Source of the DNA: an uncultured Lachnospiraceae bacterium
Lineage (GTDB): Bacteria > Bacillota > Clostridia > Lachnospirales > Lachnospiraceae
DNA: 21,914 bases
NCBI GenBank assembly: GCA_910588655.1
Contig: CAJUPJ010000050.1
Location: forward strand, 1 to 21,914
Direction: 5' to 3'
The translations under genes and the position numbers were made by a program. The notes under the pieces are model-generated. The model saw nothing but the letters and a program-made list of their open reading frames with translations, was not told the DNA's origin and searched no databases. Positions 8,048-16,015 of the stretch are shown one piece after another (the stretch's first letter is position 1; the number at the start of each line of letters is the position of its first letter).

Positions 8048-10500
8048 TGGGAATGGATAGTAATTATAATAAAGCAGTTATTAAAAAACTGGCAATGCGT
8101 GACTTAAAAAACAACATGTCAAGAAACATACTTGCATGTATAACAATTATGCTTTCGGTAACTTTAATATTTGCTTTTATATTATATGTACTAGGAACAC
8201 AGGAAAAAAAGCTTGCATTATTAAAAGATGTCTCCCAGGTTTCATTTAAAAGTATTACTTTAGAACAAGCAGAAATATTAAAAAAAGACAAAAGAACTGG
8301 ATGGGCGGGGCTTTCAGTTTTTGCAGGCTCATCAAAAAACGGAAACACACGTCTAAAAGTTATATGGCAGGATAAAAGTTATATGGAAAATGATAATATC
8401 CCTTATTATGGCAGCCTTCCATCAGATGAAAATGAAATAATGATACCACAGGAATACCTGAAAAGAACTGGCATGCTACAAACCAGTCCTGGTGACAGCA
8501 TAACAATTAACTTAGGGGACGGAACTGCCAGAAATTATAAAATTTCTGCTATTTCAACAAAACATTCTAAGTCCGCCAATTCGCAGACTATTTATGTTTC
8601 ACTTCCACTTGCCATGAAACTTATGGGAATTAAAGGAGAATTTGTTGATGCAGATATTATTATAGATAATGCCTGGGATATTGACATTGGCAAAGTTGAA
8701 GAACAAATTAAGGAATTAGCCACTAAAGCTGGAATTAGCGAAGAACAGACAGAACTGAATTATTCCTTTTTTAACCAGTCATTAGTTTCAAAACTGGCAG
8801 TAAGTGACATAATTACACTTGTATTTGTTATTTTGCTTATATTAACAGCCTCAGTAATTGTTATCTATAATATTTTCTATATCTCCATTACTGGAAAAAT
8901 ACGTGTATATGGCCAGATGCAGATATTAGGCATGACACAGAAACAGATAAAACACATGATTTTGCATGAAGGATTATTCCTGTCTGTTGCTGGCAGTATT
9001 CCAGGACTTTTAGCAGGAGGCATCTTTGGATATGCCCTTGTGCCTGGCGGCTTTAATACCAGGAACTGCATAATGTCTGCTATATCCTGCCTGTTTTTGT
9101 CACTAATATTTACAGGAATTTCTGTTATGAAGCCAGGCAGGACTGCTGCATCATTTTCACCTGTTGCAGCCGCCAGTTACACAGGTTATACAAACAAGGA
9201 AATGTCCAGGAAAAAATATAACAAACATAAGCTTTCACCTGCTGGCATTGCAGCACTAAACCTTAAAAGAAGCAGAAAAAAACACTTTCTGGCAATGTGC
9301 TCGCTTATTATTTCAGGCATAATGCTTGGTACTATTTCCAGTTATATTGTATCATATGACCCTGCATCAAGTGTTGAATTTTCATTTCCTGAAGGCGAAT
9401 ACCAGATATCGCTGGATACCCCGTCAGGCTTTGGCAATGATACAAGCCTTGAAGGCTGTATGAAAACTCTTTCAGCATTACAGTCAGAAAACCTTATGGC
9501 AGAACTTAAGACAGAACTGGAAAATATAAAAGGCGTTACAAAGGTACAGCCATGGAATTATATGATTTCCTCCTGTATAGCCCTGTCTGGCAGCAAAGAT
9601 TATCCAATGGCAGGATTAAATGGTATAACAGAACAGGATTTCCAGCTTTTAAAAGAAATGGACTATAACGGTCCTGGCACATATAAAGAACTTTTAAAAG
9701 AACCAGGACTTATTATAACTAATGAATATATTACCCATCTGCGCGAAAACCCAATTTTAGCAGGTGACATTGTAGATATAGTTATTTATAATGGAAAAGG
9801 CAAAAGGAAAGAATATAAACTTCCAGTTATTGCCACAGTAAAATTTAATTCATGGCATGATAAAAACAGGACAAAACACCTTCCAATTTCTCTTACAGGA
9901 AGCTCTTTTATGATGCCATCTGAAATCCTTGACAAATGGACAGGACTAAATACAGTTTATGGCTATGAAATCAAAACAGAACCAGAATTTACTAAAGACA
10001 TTGGCACAATATTAGAGGAAACCTATGGAATGGAAGAAAACCTTTATATATCATCCAAGCCAGAACTCCGTGCATACTATGAAGATGAATATTTCTCCCA
10101 GAAAATTATACTATATGTACTGGCTTCCTTTCTTATAATATTTGGAATTATTAACCTTATAAATACAATAGTTACAAACTTATATTCGCGCAAAAAAGAA
10201 CTTGGGATTTTACAGGCAGTTGGAATGACAGACATACAGCTTAAAACTATGTTTAAAATAGAAATACTAAGTTATACAGGAATATCTTCCGCCTGTACCC
10301 TTATCTTTGGCAGCCTGCTTGGCTATGCACTTGTTATTGCAATAATCCAGTCCGGAATAGAAATGGTTTATTCATTTCCATGGCTTCCAATCTTATTGTA
10401 TATTATTTTAATGTTTCTTACACAACATTATCTGGCAGATTATAGCATAAAGCTTTTGCATAAAGAAAACCTTGTAGAAAGAATGAAAAATACTGAATAA
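8047..10500 (+). CDS. FtsX-type ABC transporter permease, two FtsX domains
   Basis: An 817-aa permease. Transmembrane segments are visible near the N-terminus, then a cluster of three around residues 260-370 following the first extracellular part, then one near 415-440, a second large extracellular part (about 445-680), and three at the C-terminus. Each FtsX-like unit has a cytoplasmic coupling segment (RVYGQMQILGMT and KELGILQAVGMT). An in-frame GTG at 8038 would lengthen the protein by three residues. The ATG at 8047 is preferred because AGGTGG stands 5 nt before it and it overlaps the ATPase stop codon as TAATG, a translational coupling arrangement. It is the last gene of the module, followed by a hairpin. 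Two extracellular domains are the likely substrate-contacting parts. Confidence 0.9.
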   Translation: MGMDSNYNKAVIKKLAMRDLKNNMSRNILACITIMLSVTLIFAFILYVLGTQEKKLALLKDVSQVSFKSITLEQAEILKKDKRTGWAGLSVFAGSSKNGNTRLKVIWQDKSYMENDNIPYYGSLPSDENEIMIPQEYLKRTGMLQTSPGDSITINLGDGTARNYKISAISTKHSKSANSQTIYVSLPLAMKLMGIKGEFVDADIIIDNAWDIDIGKVEEQIKELATKAGISEEQTELNYSFFNQSLVSKLAVSDIITLVFVILLILTASVIVIYNIFYISITGKIRVYGQMQILGMTQKQIKHMILHEGLFLSVAGSIPGLLAGGIFGYALVPGGFNTRNCIMSAISCLFLSLIFTGISVMKPGRTAASFSPVAAASYTGYTNKEMSRKKYNKHKLSPAGIAALNLKRSRKKHFLAMCSLIISGIMLGTISSYIVSYDPASSVEFSFPEGEYQISLDTPSGFGNDTSLEGCMKTLSALQSENLMAELKTELENIKGVTKVQPWNYMISSCIALSGSKDYPMAGLNGITEQDFQLLKEMDYNGPGTYKELLKEPGLIITNEYITHLRENPILAGDIVDIVIYNGKGKRKEYKLPVIATVKFNSWHDKNRTKHLPISLTGSSFMMPSEILDKWTGLNTVYGYEIKTEPEFTKDIGTILEETYGMEENLYISSKPELRAYYEDEYFSQKIILYVLASFLIIFGIINLINTIVTNLYSRKKELGILQAVGMTDIQLKTMFKIEILSYTGISSACTLIFGSLLGYALVIAIIQSGIEMVYSFPWLPILLYIILMFLTQHYLADYSIKLLHKENLVERMKNTE

Positions 10501-10505
10501 AAACA

Positions 10506-10536
10506 TGCACAGGCAGTATATTCCCCTGCCTGTGCA
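10506..10536. terminator. Bidirectional terminator hairpin
   Basis: TGCACAGGCAG (10506-10516) and CTGCCTGTGCA (10526-10536) form a perfect 11-bp stem with a 9-nt loop. In the minus direction it is followed by TGTTTTATT, a good U-tract for the 88-aa gene. In the plus direction the tail (CTATACTTATCTT) is weaker but usable for the permease gene. Confidence 0.75.
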
Positions 10537-10542
10537 CTATAC

Positions 10543-10809
10543 TTATCTTAACAACATTTCATCTATATACTGGATTATTTCTTCCCTGGACATCTTATAT
10601 GGCATTATATCAGTATCTTCATAACAGTTACCTAAAGCATATGAATAATTACCAGTCCATTCAATTACCCAGAAATCCTTTAATAAACACACCCTGAAAA
10701 ATTCCCCGTTTAGTGTCCAGCAATCTCCAGATGGCTGTAATGAAAGCTTATTTGCGCCAAGTTCCTTAAACCTGCTTTCCACAACAACCTTAACTTCCAG
10801 CTTATCCAT
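10543..10809 (-). CDS. Small hypothetical protein downstream of NatAB-type genes
   Basis: An 88-aa soluble protein, rich in aromatic residues and mildly acidic, with no signal peptide or membrane helix. I do not recognise the family. The sequence alternates as expected for a small alpha/beta fold: an N-terminal helix, beta strands around WTLNGEFFRVCLLKDFWVIEW, and a C-terminal helix (SREEIIQYIDEMLL). The size and shape recall small immunity-type proteins, but that is a loose impression. GGAGGATAT precedes the ATG, and it begins 33 bp after the permease stop codon, so it is probably the third gene of that operon. A strong hairpin follows it. The start and reading frame are confident; no function is claimed. 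Confidence 0.7.
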   Translation of the reverse strand: MDKLEVKVVVESRFKELGANKLSLQPSGDCWTLNGEFFRVCLLKDFWVIEWTGNYSYALGNCYEDTDIMPYKMSREEIIQYIDEMLLR

Positions 10810-10842
10810 ATATCCTCCAGTATATAAACACGCATAACTGTT

Positions 10843-12039
10843 TTATTTATTAAACATTATCTTTTCATTGTTAAACATTCTTGTAAGCACAAACACCCCT
10901 ATGCCAGTATATGCAATATTGCTGGCAACAGATGCTGCCATGCCTGAAGGCAGTATATCAAATGAAAAAATGCCTGTCATAGACTGTACACTGTTATAAA
11001 TTGGAATTAAATAATAAAACAGCTCTGTTTTAGCACCATCAGTAAACATGCCGCTTAGACCTACCAGCATAACCACAATCATAAGTGGTGTAATATAAGT
11101 GCCTGCTTCTTTTGTACTTTTGGCAAATGCTGAAATTATTGACACTAATGTCACAATAAGAAGTACAGTTGATAACATAACAAGTGCAAGCATTAAATAT
11201 TCAGTAATACCATATACATTAGTTTCAATACCTGTATTTTCTGTATTTGCAAGTTTAGGCAGTGAAAGCAGTGTTCCTATTGTACTTGACATACCACTTA
11301 AAAGTGCAATAATTGACAGTGCTATTATCTTTCCAAGTGCTATATGGCTTCTCTTAGCTGGTGTTACAAGTAATGTCGCTATTGTACCTCTTTCCTTTTC
11401 ACCTGAAATTGATTCAGGCCCTACTGCCATACATGCACTAAATACAAACATAAGAAGCAGCATTGGCAGCATGGATGAAAATACAGACGCTGCCGCATCC
11501 TTTTCATTAGCAAGGTCATATTTTACATTCTCATCATGGTTAATATCAAACTTATTAGCCATAGCCGCCTCATATGAATCTAACATCTCTGTAAATATCT
11601 TATATACTTTCTGTGACTCTGTAGAAGCTGAATTATAATAAACCTGTACTTCAGGAGCTTTATTTCCAGAAGTACTGTCATATGCAGCAATGTCATTTTC
11701 AAAATTCTCTGGAAAAACTATGTATAAATCCAGTTCATCTTCATTCCTGCTTATTTTCTCTTTAGCCGCTTCCCCAGCCTCTGCATCTACATCTTTTATG
11801 CCATCTGCAATCCCTGCGCTATCCATTAATGCCCTTACGCTTTCTGGCATATATGTGCTTTCAATTTTATACACATATTCATCATCAACTGAAACCATAC
11901 CTGATATAGCATCACCCATAAAAGAGTACATAACAAATATCATAATACCTGGCATTAATATTGTAGTAAATGCCATACGTTTGTCACCAAAAAACCTTTT
12001 TAATTCTTTCTTTAATATCGTAATAATTGTATTCTTCAT
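10843..12039 (-). CDS. ABC-2 type permease, NatB-like
   Basis: A 398-aa integral membrane protein of the ABC-2 exporter class. An N-terminal cytoplasmic helix (KKELKRFFGDKR) leads into the first membrane helix (about 22-40). A ~130-residue extracellular part follows, then five hydrophobic segments from about residue 185 to the C-terminus. The cytoplasmic SGEKERGTIATLLVTP segment is the family hallmark. NatB of Bacillus, the sodium or drug-linked exporter, has this layout, but many exporters share it and the substrate is open. It is preceded by AAGGGGGAC as ribosome binding site. It lies 40 bp after the ATPase gene in the same orientation, and the pair should form one transporter. Confidence 0.85.
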   Translation of the reverse strand: MKNTIITILKKELKRFFGDKRMAFTTILMPGIMIFVMYSFMGDAISGMVSVDDEYVYKIESTYMPESVRALMDSAGIADGIKDVDAEAGEAAKEKISRNEDELDLYIVFPENFENDIAAYDSTSGNKAPEVQVYYNSASTESQKVYKIFTEMLDSYEAAMANKFDINHDENVKYDLANEKDAAASVFSSMLPMLLLMFVFSACMAVGPESISGEKERGTIATLLVTPAKRSHIALGKIIALSIIALLSGMSSTIGTLLSLPKLANTENTGIETNVYGITEYLMLALVMLSTVLLIVTLVSIISAFAKSTKEAGTYITPLMIVVMLVGLSGMFTDGAKTELFYYLIPIYNSVQSMTGIFSFDILPSGMAASVASNIAYTGIGVFVLTRMFNNEKIMFNK

Positions 12040-12079
12040 ATATTGTCCCCCTTGCCGGTTTAACTAGCATAAACTGCCA

Positions 12080-12856
12080 TTAAACCTCCTCTCCAACAGT
12101 CTCTTTGTAAATATCAAAAAACCTGTCTTCAAGGCTCTGTCCTGCCTTAATATTTTCCAGGGTATCACACATTATCATCTTGCCATTAATAATAATCCCA
12201 ACCCTGTCACATACTCTTTCAATAAGACTGAAAATATGTGTTGATACAATTATTGTCTTGCCACGTTCCTTTAATGTCTGTATAAAGTCTGTAACAACCC
12301 TTGCTGTAAGTACATCAAGCCCGTTTGTAGGTTCATCAAATATAATTATATCAGGGTCATGCACAATAGATACTGCAAGCGAAACCTTCTGTTTCATTCC
12401 TGTAGAAAGGTCTGCCACTTTAACTTCTGCAAATTTCCCTATTCCAAAAAGACTGAATATCTCGTTTTTCCTTTTCTCCCTTACATCATCTGGCACATTG
12501 TGCAGTTCTGAGAAAAAGTCATATAAATAATTTGGTGTAAAATATTCTTCAAGTTTCAGTTCACTAGTAAGGAAACCTATCTTCTGTCTTACTGCATCTG
12601 CCTTATTCACAATACTTGAACCATCAACCAGTGCATCACCGCCATCAGGCTTAATAAGTGTTGCAAGCATCCTTAATGTTGTAGTTTTGCCTGCACCATT
12701 TGGGCCAAGAAGCCCGAAAACCTCTCCTTCATAAGCCTTAAAAGAAATCCCGTCAACAGCAGTCTTGATTTTATCACTTGTGTGCTCAATCTTCTGCTGT
12801 TTCGATGAAAGCTTAAAAGTTTTATGCAATTTGTCTACAATTAGCAGTTCTTTCAT
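12080..12856 (-). CDS. ABC transporter ATP-binding protein, NatA-like
   Basis: A 258-aa ATPase with Walker A GPNGAGKT (51-58), signature LSTGMKQK (150-157), Walker B IIFDEP (171-176), D-loop NGLD, and switch His207. The variant signature LSTGMKQ and the TSELKLEEYFTPNYLYDFF region are those of the NatA/CcmA-type exporters. It pairs with the permease 40 bp downstream. There is a short lysine-rich insertion between the first beta strand and Walker A (about residues 17-32). GGGAGGA precedes the ATG. It is the first gene of its operon, behind an extended -10 promoter and a palindrome that looks like an operator, so expression is probably controlled by a DNA-binding repressor encoded elsewhere. Confidence 0.9.
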   Translation of the reverse strand: MKELLIVDKLHKTFKLSSKQQKIEHTSDKIKTAVDGISFKAYEGEVFGLLGPNGAGKTTTLRMLATLIKPDGGDALVDGSSIVNKADAVRQKIGFLTSELKLEEYFTPNYLYDFFSELHNVPDDVREKRKNEIFSLFGIGKFAEVKVADLSTGMKQKVSLAVSIVHDPDIIIFDEPTNGLDVLTARVVTDFIQTLKERGKTIIVSTHIFSLIERVCDRVGIIINGKMIMCDTLENIKAGQSLEDRFFDIYKETVGEEV

Positions 12857-12881
12857 CTTTGTCCTCCCATAATTAAAATTT

Positions 12882-12905
12882 GTATTAATTGATATATATT
12901 AATAC
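12882..12905. promoter_or_regulatory. Operator-like palindrome at the NatAB-type transcript start
   Basis: GTATTAAT (12882-12889) and ATTAATAC (12898-12905) are perfect inverted arms around an 8-bp AT-only-like centre. The palindrome begins right where transcription from the -10 at 12914-12919 should start (near 12907). A bound repressor would therefore block initiation. Which protein binds is unknown. Confidence 0.5.
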
Positions 12906-12913
12906 GGTTTTAT

Positions 12914-12922
12914 ATTATAACA
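12914..12922 (-). promoter_or_regulatory. Extended -10 promoter of the NatAB-type operon
   Basis: On the minus strand, TGTTATAAT covers 12922 down to 12914, a perfect extended -10. No convincing -35 is seen 17 bp further up. Confidence 0.55.
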
Positions 12923-12992
12923 TAAATTGTATACAGGTGCACCATAATTATTTTTTAAGATTTTCTATAATTATTTTTTTATAACCAGCGGC

Positions 12993-13022
12993 AAAAATAA
13001 AAAGGCTGGTAAAAACCAGCCT
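12993..13022 (-). terminator. SRP RNA terminator
   Basis: On the minus strand, AGGCTGGT and ACCAGCCT (13015-13022 with 13003-13010) form an 8-bp stem with a 4-nt TTTT loop, followed by TTTTTATTTTT. It lies about 28 nt past the mature RNA end. Confidence 0.85.
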
Positions 13023-13049
13023 CTGCTTATTACATATTACATATAATTT

Positions 13050-13320
13050 AATCTGTGCATCCTGTTTTGAACCTGCCATCGCAAACGTTACCTTGGCAGC
13101 CTGCTCAGTCCCAGCTACCTTACGGCACACAGAAGTTCCTACTTAGTGCTGCTAAGTTCCCTTCCTGACACGGTTCATAGGTTTCCATTGCGTAAGACCA
13201 GAACGTCAACGCCACTTTCCAAGGGCAGCTCTGCAATTAACAGACCCTGGACAGGACATCACCCCTGCTATAGCGGATTGCAGGTACAGGGCACCGCTAA
13301 CTCCCCGGCTAGCACAGAAG
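13050..13320 (-). ncRNA. ffs: Signal recognition particle RNA, large Firmicute type
   Basis: This is the RNA of the signal recognition particle, which with Ffh targets nascent membrane and secreted proteins to SecYEG. The minus strand has the conserved 5' region GGGGAGTTAGCGGTGCCCTG and CCTGCAATCCGCTATAGCAG. Further on is the Ffh-binding helix with GTCAGG, a GGAA loop and AGCAGCACTAAG. TCTGTGC near the 5' end pairs with GCACAGA near the 3' end (13312-13318 with 13052-13058), which sets the approximate ends. The length of about 271 nt matches the Bacillus scRNA, which includes an Alu-like domain, rather than the short 4.5S form. The exact ends are estimated by that pairing. Confidence 0.93.
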
Positions 13321-13350
13321 TTTTAGACAATAAAATTTCTGCATTTTGTA

Positions 13351-13379
13351 ATTATACCTTTAGAAAGCAGCAATGTCAA
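13351..13379 (-). promoter_or_regulatory. Consensus sigma-A promoter of the SRP RNA
   Basis: On the minus strand, TTGACA (13374-13379) and TATAAT (13351-13356) are separated by exactly 17 bp: a perfect consensus promoter. The expected start is near 13344, some 24 nt before the mature 5' end, so a leader must be removed, as in the processed Bacillus scRNA. Confidence 0.9.
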
Positions 13380-13405
13380 GCATTTAATACATCCGTTTTC
13401 AAAAT

Positions 13406-13897
13406 TTATAAAACAGACATGCCCTTTTTCTTTTTTTTATTCCGCAGTTCTCTAAAAAACTCTTTCATAAGGCGGCTGCATTCCTCCCCAAGCACACCTG
13501 TTACTTTTTCAGCCTGGTGGTTAAACCTTCTTTCAGACAGCAGGTCAGTTATACTTCCTGCACATCCCGCTTTTGGATTTAAAGCACCTATTACCACACG
13601 CGGTATACGTGCCTGTACTGCTGCCCCTGCACACATAGGGCATGGTTCAAGCGTAACATACATTGTACAGCCCTCAAGCCTCCAGTCCCCAAGCTTTTTA
13701 CATGCCTTTTTTATAGCTGTAATCTCTGCATGTGCAAGTGTGCTGTTTTCAATATTCCTACGGTTATAACCCCTGGCTATAATTTTATCTTGGTATACAA
13801 TTACACACCCAATAGGCACTTCTCCAATGGCTGCTGCTTTATTTGCCTGTTTTAAAGCTTCTTTCATAAATTTTTTATCAAATGGATTTTCTTGCAT
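13406..13897 (-). CDS. tadA: tRNA-specific adenosine deaminase
   Basis: A 163-aa zinc deaminase that converts adenosine-34 of tRNA-Arg(ACG) to inosine, which allows wobble decoding. The catalytic HAE (His56, Glu58) and zinc-ligand PCPMCAGA (Cys86, Cys89) motifs are present, and the C-terminal basic tail (RNKKKKK) fits a tRNA-binding role. The spacing and length match TadA rather than guanine or cytosine deaminases. It lies directly upstream of the SRP RNA gene, the same order as in Bacillus (tadA, then the SRP RNA, then dnaX), which supports orthology. The SRP RNA has its own promoter just past the tadA stop codon. GGAG stands 13 nt before the ATG, a rather long spacing. Confidence 0.95.
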   Translation of the reverse strand: MQENPFDKKFMKEALKQANKAAAIGEVPIGCVIVYQDKIIARGYNRRNIENSTLAHAEITAIKKACKKLGDWRLEGCTMYVTLEPCPMCAGAAVQARIPRVVIGALNPKAGCAGSITDLLSERRFNHQAEKVTGVLGEECSRLMKEFFRELRNKKKKKGMSVL

Positions 13898-13952
13898 TAT
13901 TTACTTTTATCTCCATATATATTATTCTAAAACATATTAAATTTATCACATA

Positions 13953-13981
13953 AGTTTACCACTATTACCTGGTATAGTCAA
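13953..13981 (-). promoter_or_regulatory. Sigma-A promoter of tadA
   Basis: On the minus strand, TTGACT (13976-13981) and TAAACT (13953-13958) are separated by 17 bp. The expected start is near 13946, about 50 nt before the ATG. On the plus strand the same stretch has an extended -10 (TGGTATAGT, 13970-13978) that could serve the divergent acetyltransferase gene, so the two promoters may overlap. Confidence 0.55.
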
Positions 13982-14015
13982 AAGTAATTTTTAATCTGGA
14001 AAGGAAGGCTTTAAT

Positions 14016-14570
14016 ATGCTGGCTACATATAATACTAACCGCCTGGTTTTAAACGTCTTAAGCCCTTCAAAAGCAGGGCTTGTTTTGAACTTTTATATTA
14101 AAAACAAGGATTTTCTTGAACCCCATGAACCTAAGCGTGCAAGACTGTTTTATACATATGAATTCCAGCGTGCAAACCTTGCATGCGAATATAATACTTT
14201 TATTAAACAGACAAATATAAGATACTGGATTTCTTTAAACACTAATCCTGATAAAATAATTGGCTCAGTCTGTTTCAGTAATATCCTGAGAGGGGCATTC
14301 TGCAGCTGCATGGCAGGCTATAAGCTGGGGAAAGAATACTGTGGCAATGGTTATATGTACGAAACATTATACACACTTATCCCTGTAATCTGTAAAGACC
14401 TTTCAATACACCGTATAGAAGCAATGGTTATGCCAGGCAATACACCATCAATAAGCCTGCTTAACAGGCTTCATTTTACAGAGGAGGGTTATCTGCGCTC
14501 ATTTGCCCAGATAAACGGTGTATGGGAAGACCATATACTGTACTCATATATAAATCCTGGATTTAATTAA
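14016..14570 (+). CDS. GNAT acetyltransferase, RimJ/RimL-like
   Basis: A 184-aa protein of the GCN5-related N-acetyltransferase superfamily. It has the RimJ/RimL layout: the opening TNRLVLNVL, a central strand CSCMAGYKLGKEY, the acetyl-CoA loop CGNGYMYETL (about 110-119), and the C-terminal RIEAMVMPGNTPSISLLNRLHFTEEGYLR. Members acetylate the N-termini of ribosomal proteins or small amines, and the target cannot be told here. The usual R/Q-x-x-G-x-G/A loop is present as KEYCGNGY, with Lys for Arg. AAGGAAGG precedes the ATG. It is a single gene, divergent from tadA and converging on the next gene with a 13-bp gap and no hairpin. Confidence 0.85.
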   Translation: MLATYNTNRLVLNVLSPSKAGLVLNFYIKNKDFLEPHEPKRARLFYTYEFQRANLACEYNTFIKQTNIRYWISLNTNPDKIIGSVCFSNILRGAFCSCMAGYKLGKEYCGNGYMYETLYTLIPVICKDLSIHRIEAMVMPGNTPSISLLNRLHFTEEGYLRSFAQINGVWEDHILYSYINPGFN

Positions 14571-14583
14571 ACCATTTATTCAT

Positions 14584-15828
14584 TCAGATATTTATTTCTG
14601 CAATCCAGTAACCAAATACACCATACATTATTTTTCCTGGCCCTATTGGCTGGAAACTATGGAAAGAAAATGCTGCTGCCCTTTTACTTTCCTGTTCGCT
14701 GAATACACCAGGAACACCCAGCGCATAACATCCACTGCTTAATTTGGCAAATATAAGATGTTTATAACAATAATAGCCATGCAGCAAAAACCTGTTATTG
14801 GCAAAAGACCAGAGGCGTATAGGCATACAGCCTATATCTTTTGGCTCTATCCTTACACTTTCTTCTATATTTCCTGACCTGAAAGGATACATAACAGGGA
14901 AATTCCTAAGTATGCGCACGCCAAAATCCTCATCCTTCTTATTATAATTTTTATAGGGACATGCGCTGCATCCATAAACACTCTTTTCTTCCTCAATATC
15001 CTGTGTTTTAATATCCGGTTCTTGTTCCTCCTGGCTGGAAACTGTCTTTATATCATCTTTTGTGCTATTTCTGTTATTATCCACACTGGTATTGTTATTA
15101 TCATTACTGCTGCTGGTATTTCCCTGGCTGTTATCTTTAACACTATTTTCTTTAACAATATCTTCCTTAATAACCTCTGCTTTCTCCTTATTATCTCCAG
15201 CCTTATTCCTATTATTTCCTGCTATTTCCACAGACTTATCTTTACTGGCATTACTTTTATTCCCATTATCCACATTCCCGCTTGTATCTGGCAAATTATC
15301 CCCGCTTTTGCCATCTGTTTTTATATCTGCTAAATTTCCACTGGTTTTATTAATATCTTTATCTGCACTAAGGCTTACAGAAATATCCTTTTCAATTTCT
15401 TTTACAGCATTTTCCCCGCTTTTATTATACGCATCCCTGTCAAGCATATTTATTTTTTTCCCAATATATATACTTTCATTTGTCCATGTTGTCGCATAAT
15501 ACTCATTATCACTTATGTATATTACTGCCCCGTCAAAATCGCTGGCAGGATGTCCACTTGAACACACATCATCTGCATTAGTAACTGTTTTAACCTGCAA
15601 GCTTCCAGAATGTGCCATAAGCCTTCCTATGCTTACATATTGTATTGCAGATGGTTCTTGCTTAAAAAGCCATGCCTCTGGCATAAAACTGGTTTCTACA
15701 GCCCTCATCTGCACTGTTACCCTGCATTGCCTTCCCTTCTGTTCAAGCCTGGCATAACCTATATTCTGCCCTTTTTCACCATTCAAATACTGGTAAAGAT
15801 AAGAAACAATCCGTCTGTACTGGTTCAT
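14584..15828 (-). CDS. Two-domain protein with long low-complexity linker, DUF6128-like
   Basis: A 414-aa protein that I do not recognise with certainty; it resembles DUF6128 proteins of Lachnospiraceae. The N-terminal ~135 residues are beta-rich (YARLEQKGRQCRVTVQMRAV and following). Residues about 145-280 are a low-complexity, Asn/Lys/Asp/Ser-rich, probably disordered linker. A Cys pair, CSACPYKN, then opens a C-terminal domain with many aromatic residues (GYYCYKHLIFAKLSSG, IGPGKIMYGVFGYW). There is no signal peptide or membrane helix. An upstream ATG at 15844-15846 exists, but it lies inside the ribosome binding site: GGAGGG is 5 nt before the ATG at 15826-15828, so the latter is the start. 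It may be a cytoplasmic, developmental-type protein; no function is claimed. Confidence 0.75.
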   Translation of the reverse strand: MNQYRRIVSYLYQYLNGEKGQNIGYARLEQKGRQCRVTVQMRAVETSFMPEAWLFKQEPSAIQYVSIGRLMAHSGSLQVKTVTNADDVCSSGHPASDFDGAVIYISDNEYYATTWTNESIYIGKKINMLDRDAYNKSGENAVKEIEKDISVSLSADKDINKTSGNLADIKTDGKSGDNLPDTSGNVDNGNKSNASKDKSVEIAGNNRNKAGDNKEKAEVIKEDIVKENSVKDNSQGNTSSSNDNNNTSVDNNRNSTKDDIKTVSSQEEQEPDIKTQDIEEEKSVYGCSACPYKNYNKKDEDFGVRILRNFPVMYPFRSGNIEESVRIEPKDIGCMPIRLWSFANNRFLLHGYYCYKHLIFAKLSSGCYALGVPGVFSEQESKRAAAFSFHSFQPIGPGKIMYGVFGYWIAEINI

Positions 15829-15873
15829 CAAATCCCTCCATTCCAACCCGTCTTATGGATATTGTTATTAACT

Positions 15874-15885
15874 GGCATATATGCC
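15874..15885. promoter_or_regulatory. Perfect 12-bp palindrome upstream of the DUF6128-like gene
   Basis: GGCATATATGCC reads the same on both strands and lies about 45 bp upstream of the start codon. It could be a regulator site. No clear sigma-A promoter for this gene was found nearby. Confidence 0.25.
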
Positions 15886-15940
15886 CCACACTGCCTTATC
15901 AAACTATATTCATATTACAACATTAAATAGAACCAGAAAT

Positions 15941-15969
15941 TTGATTTTTTCTCCTCAAATGTTTATACT
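15941..15969 (+). promoter_or_regulatory. Sigma-A promoter of the Mrp gene
   Basis: TTGATT (15941-15946) and TATACT (15964-15969) are separated by 17 bp. The start is expected near 15976, a leader of about 40 nt that includes AGGAGGG. Confidence 0.7.
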
Positions 15970-16015
15970 ATATATGTTAGATTTAACCAATATTTAATTA
16001 GGAGGGTTATTTATT

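Noticed and set aside
12948..13130. A 60-codon minus-strand ORF inside the SRP RNA and its terminator
   Set aside because: The stretch is fully accounted for by the SRP RNA 3' half and the terminator; the ORF has no ribosome binding site.
13146..13769. A 207-codon plus-strand ORF opposite the SRP RNA and tadA
   Set aside because: It crosses the SRP RNA and the tadA antisense strand with Ser/Phe-rich composition typical of a shadow frame.
15022..15499. Two plus-strand ORFs with very hydrophobic Leu/Ile-rich translation
   Set aside because: They are the antisense of the Asn/Lys/Asp-rich linker, which automatically gives Leu/Ile/Phe codons. They have no ribosome binding site.
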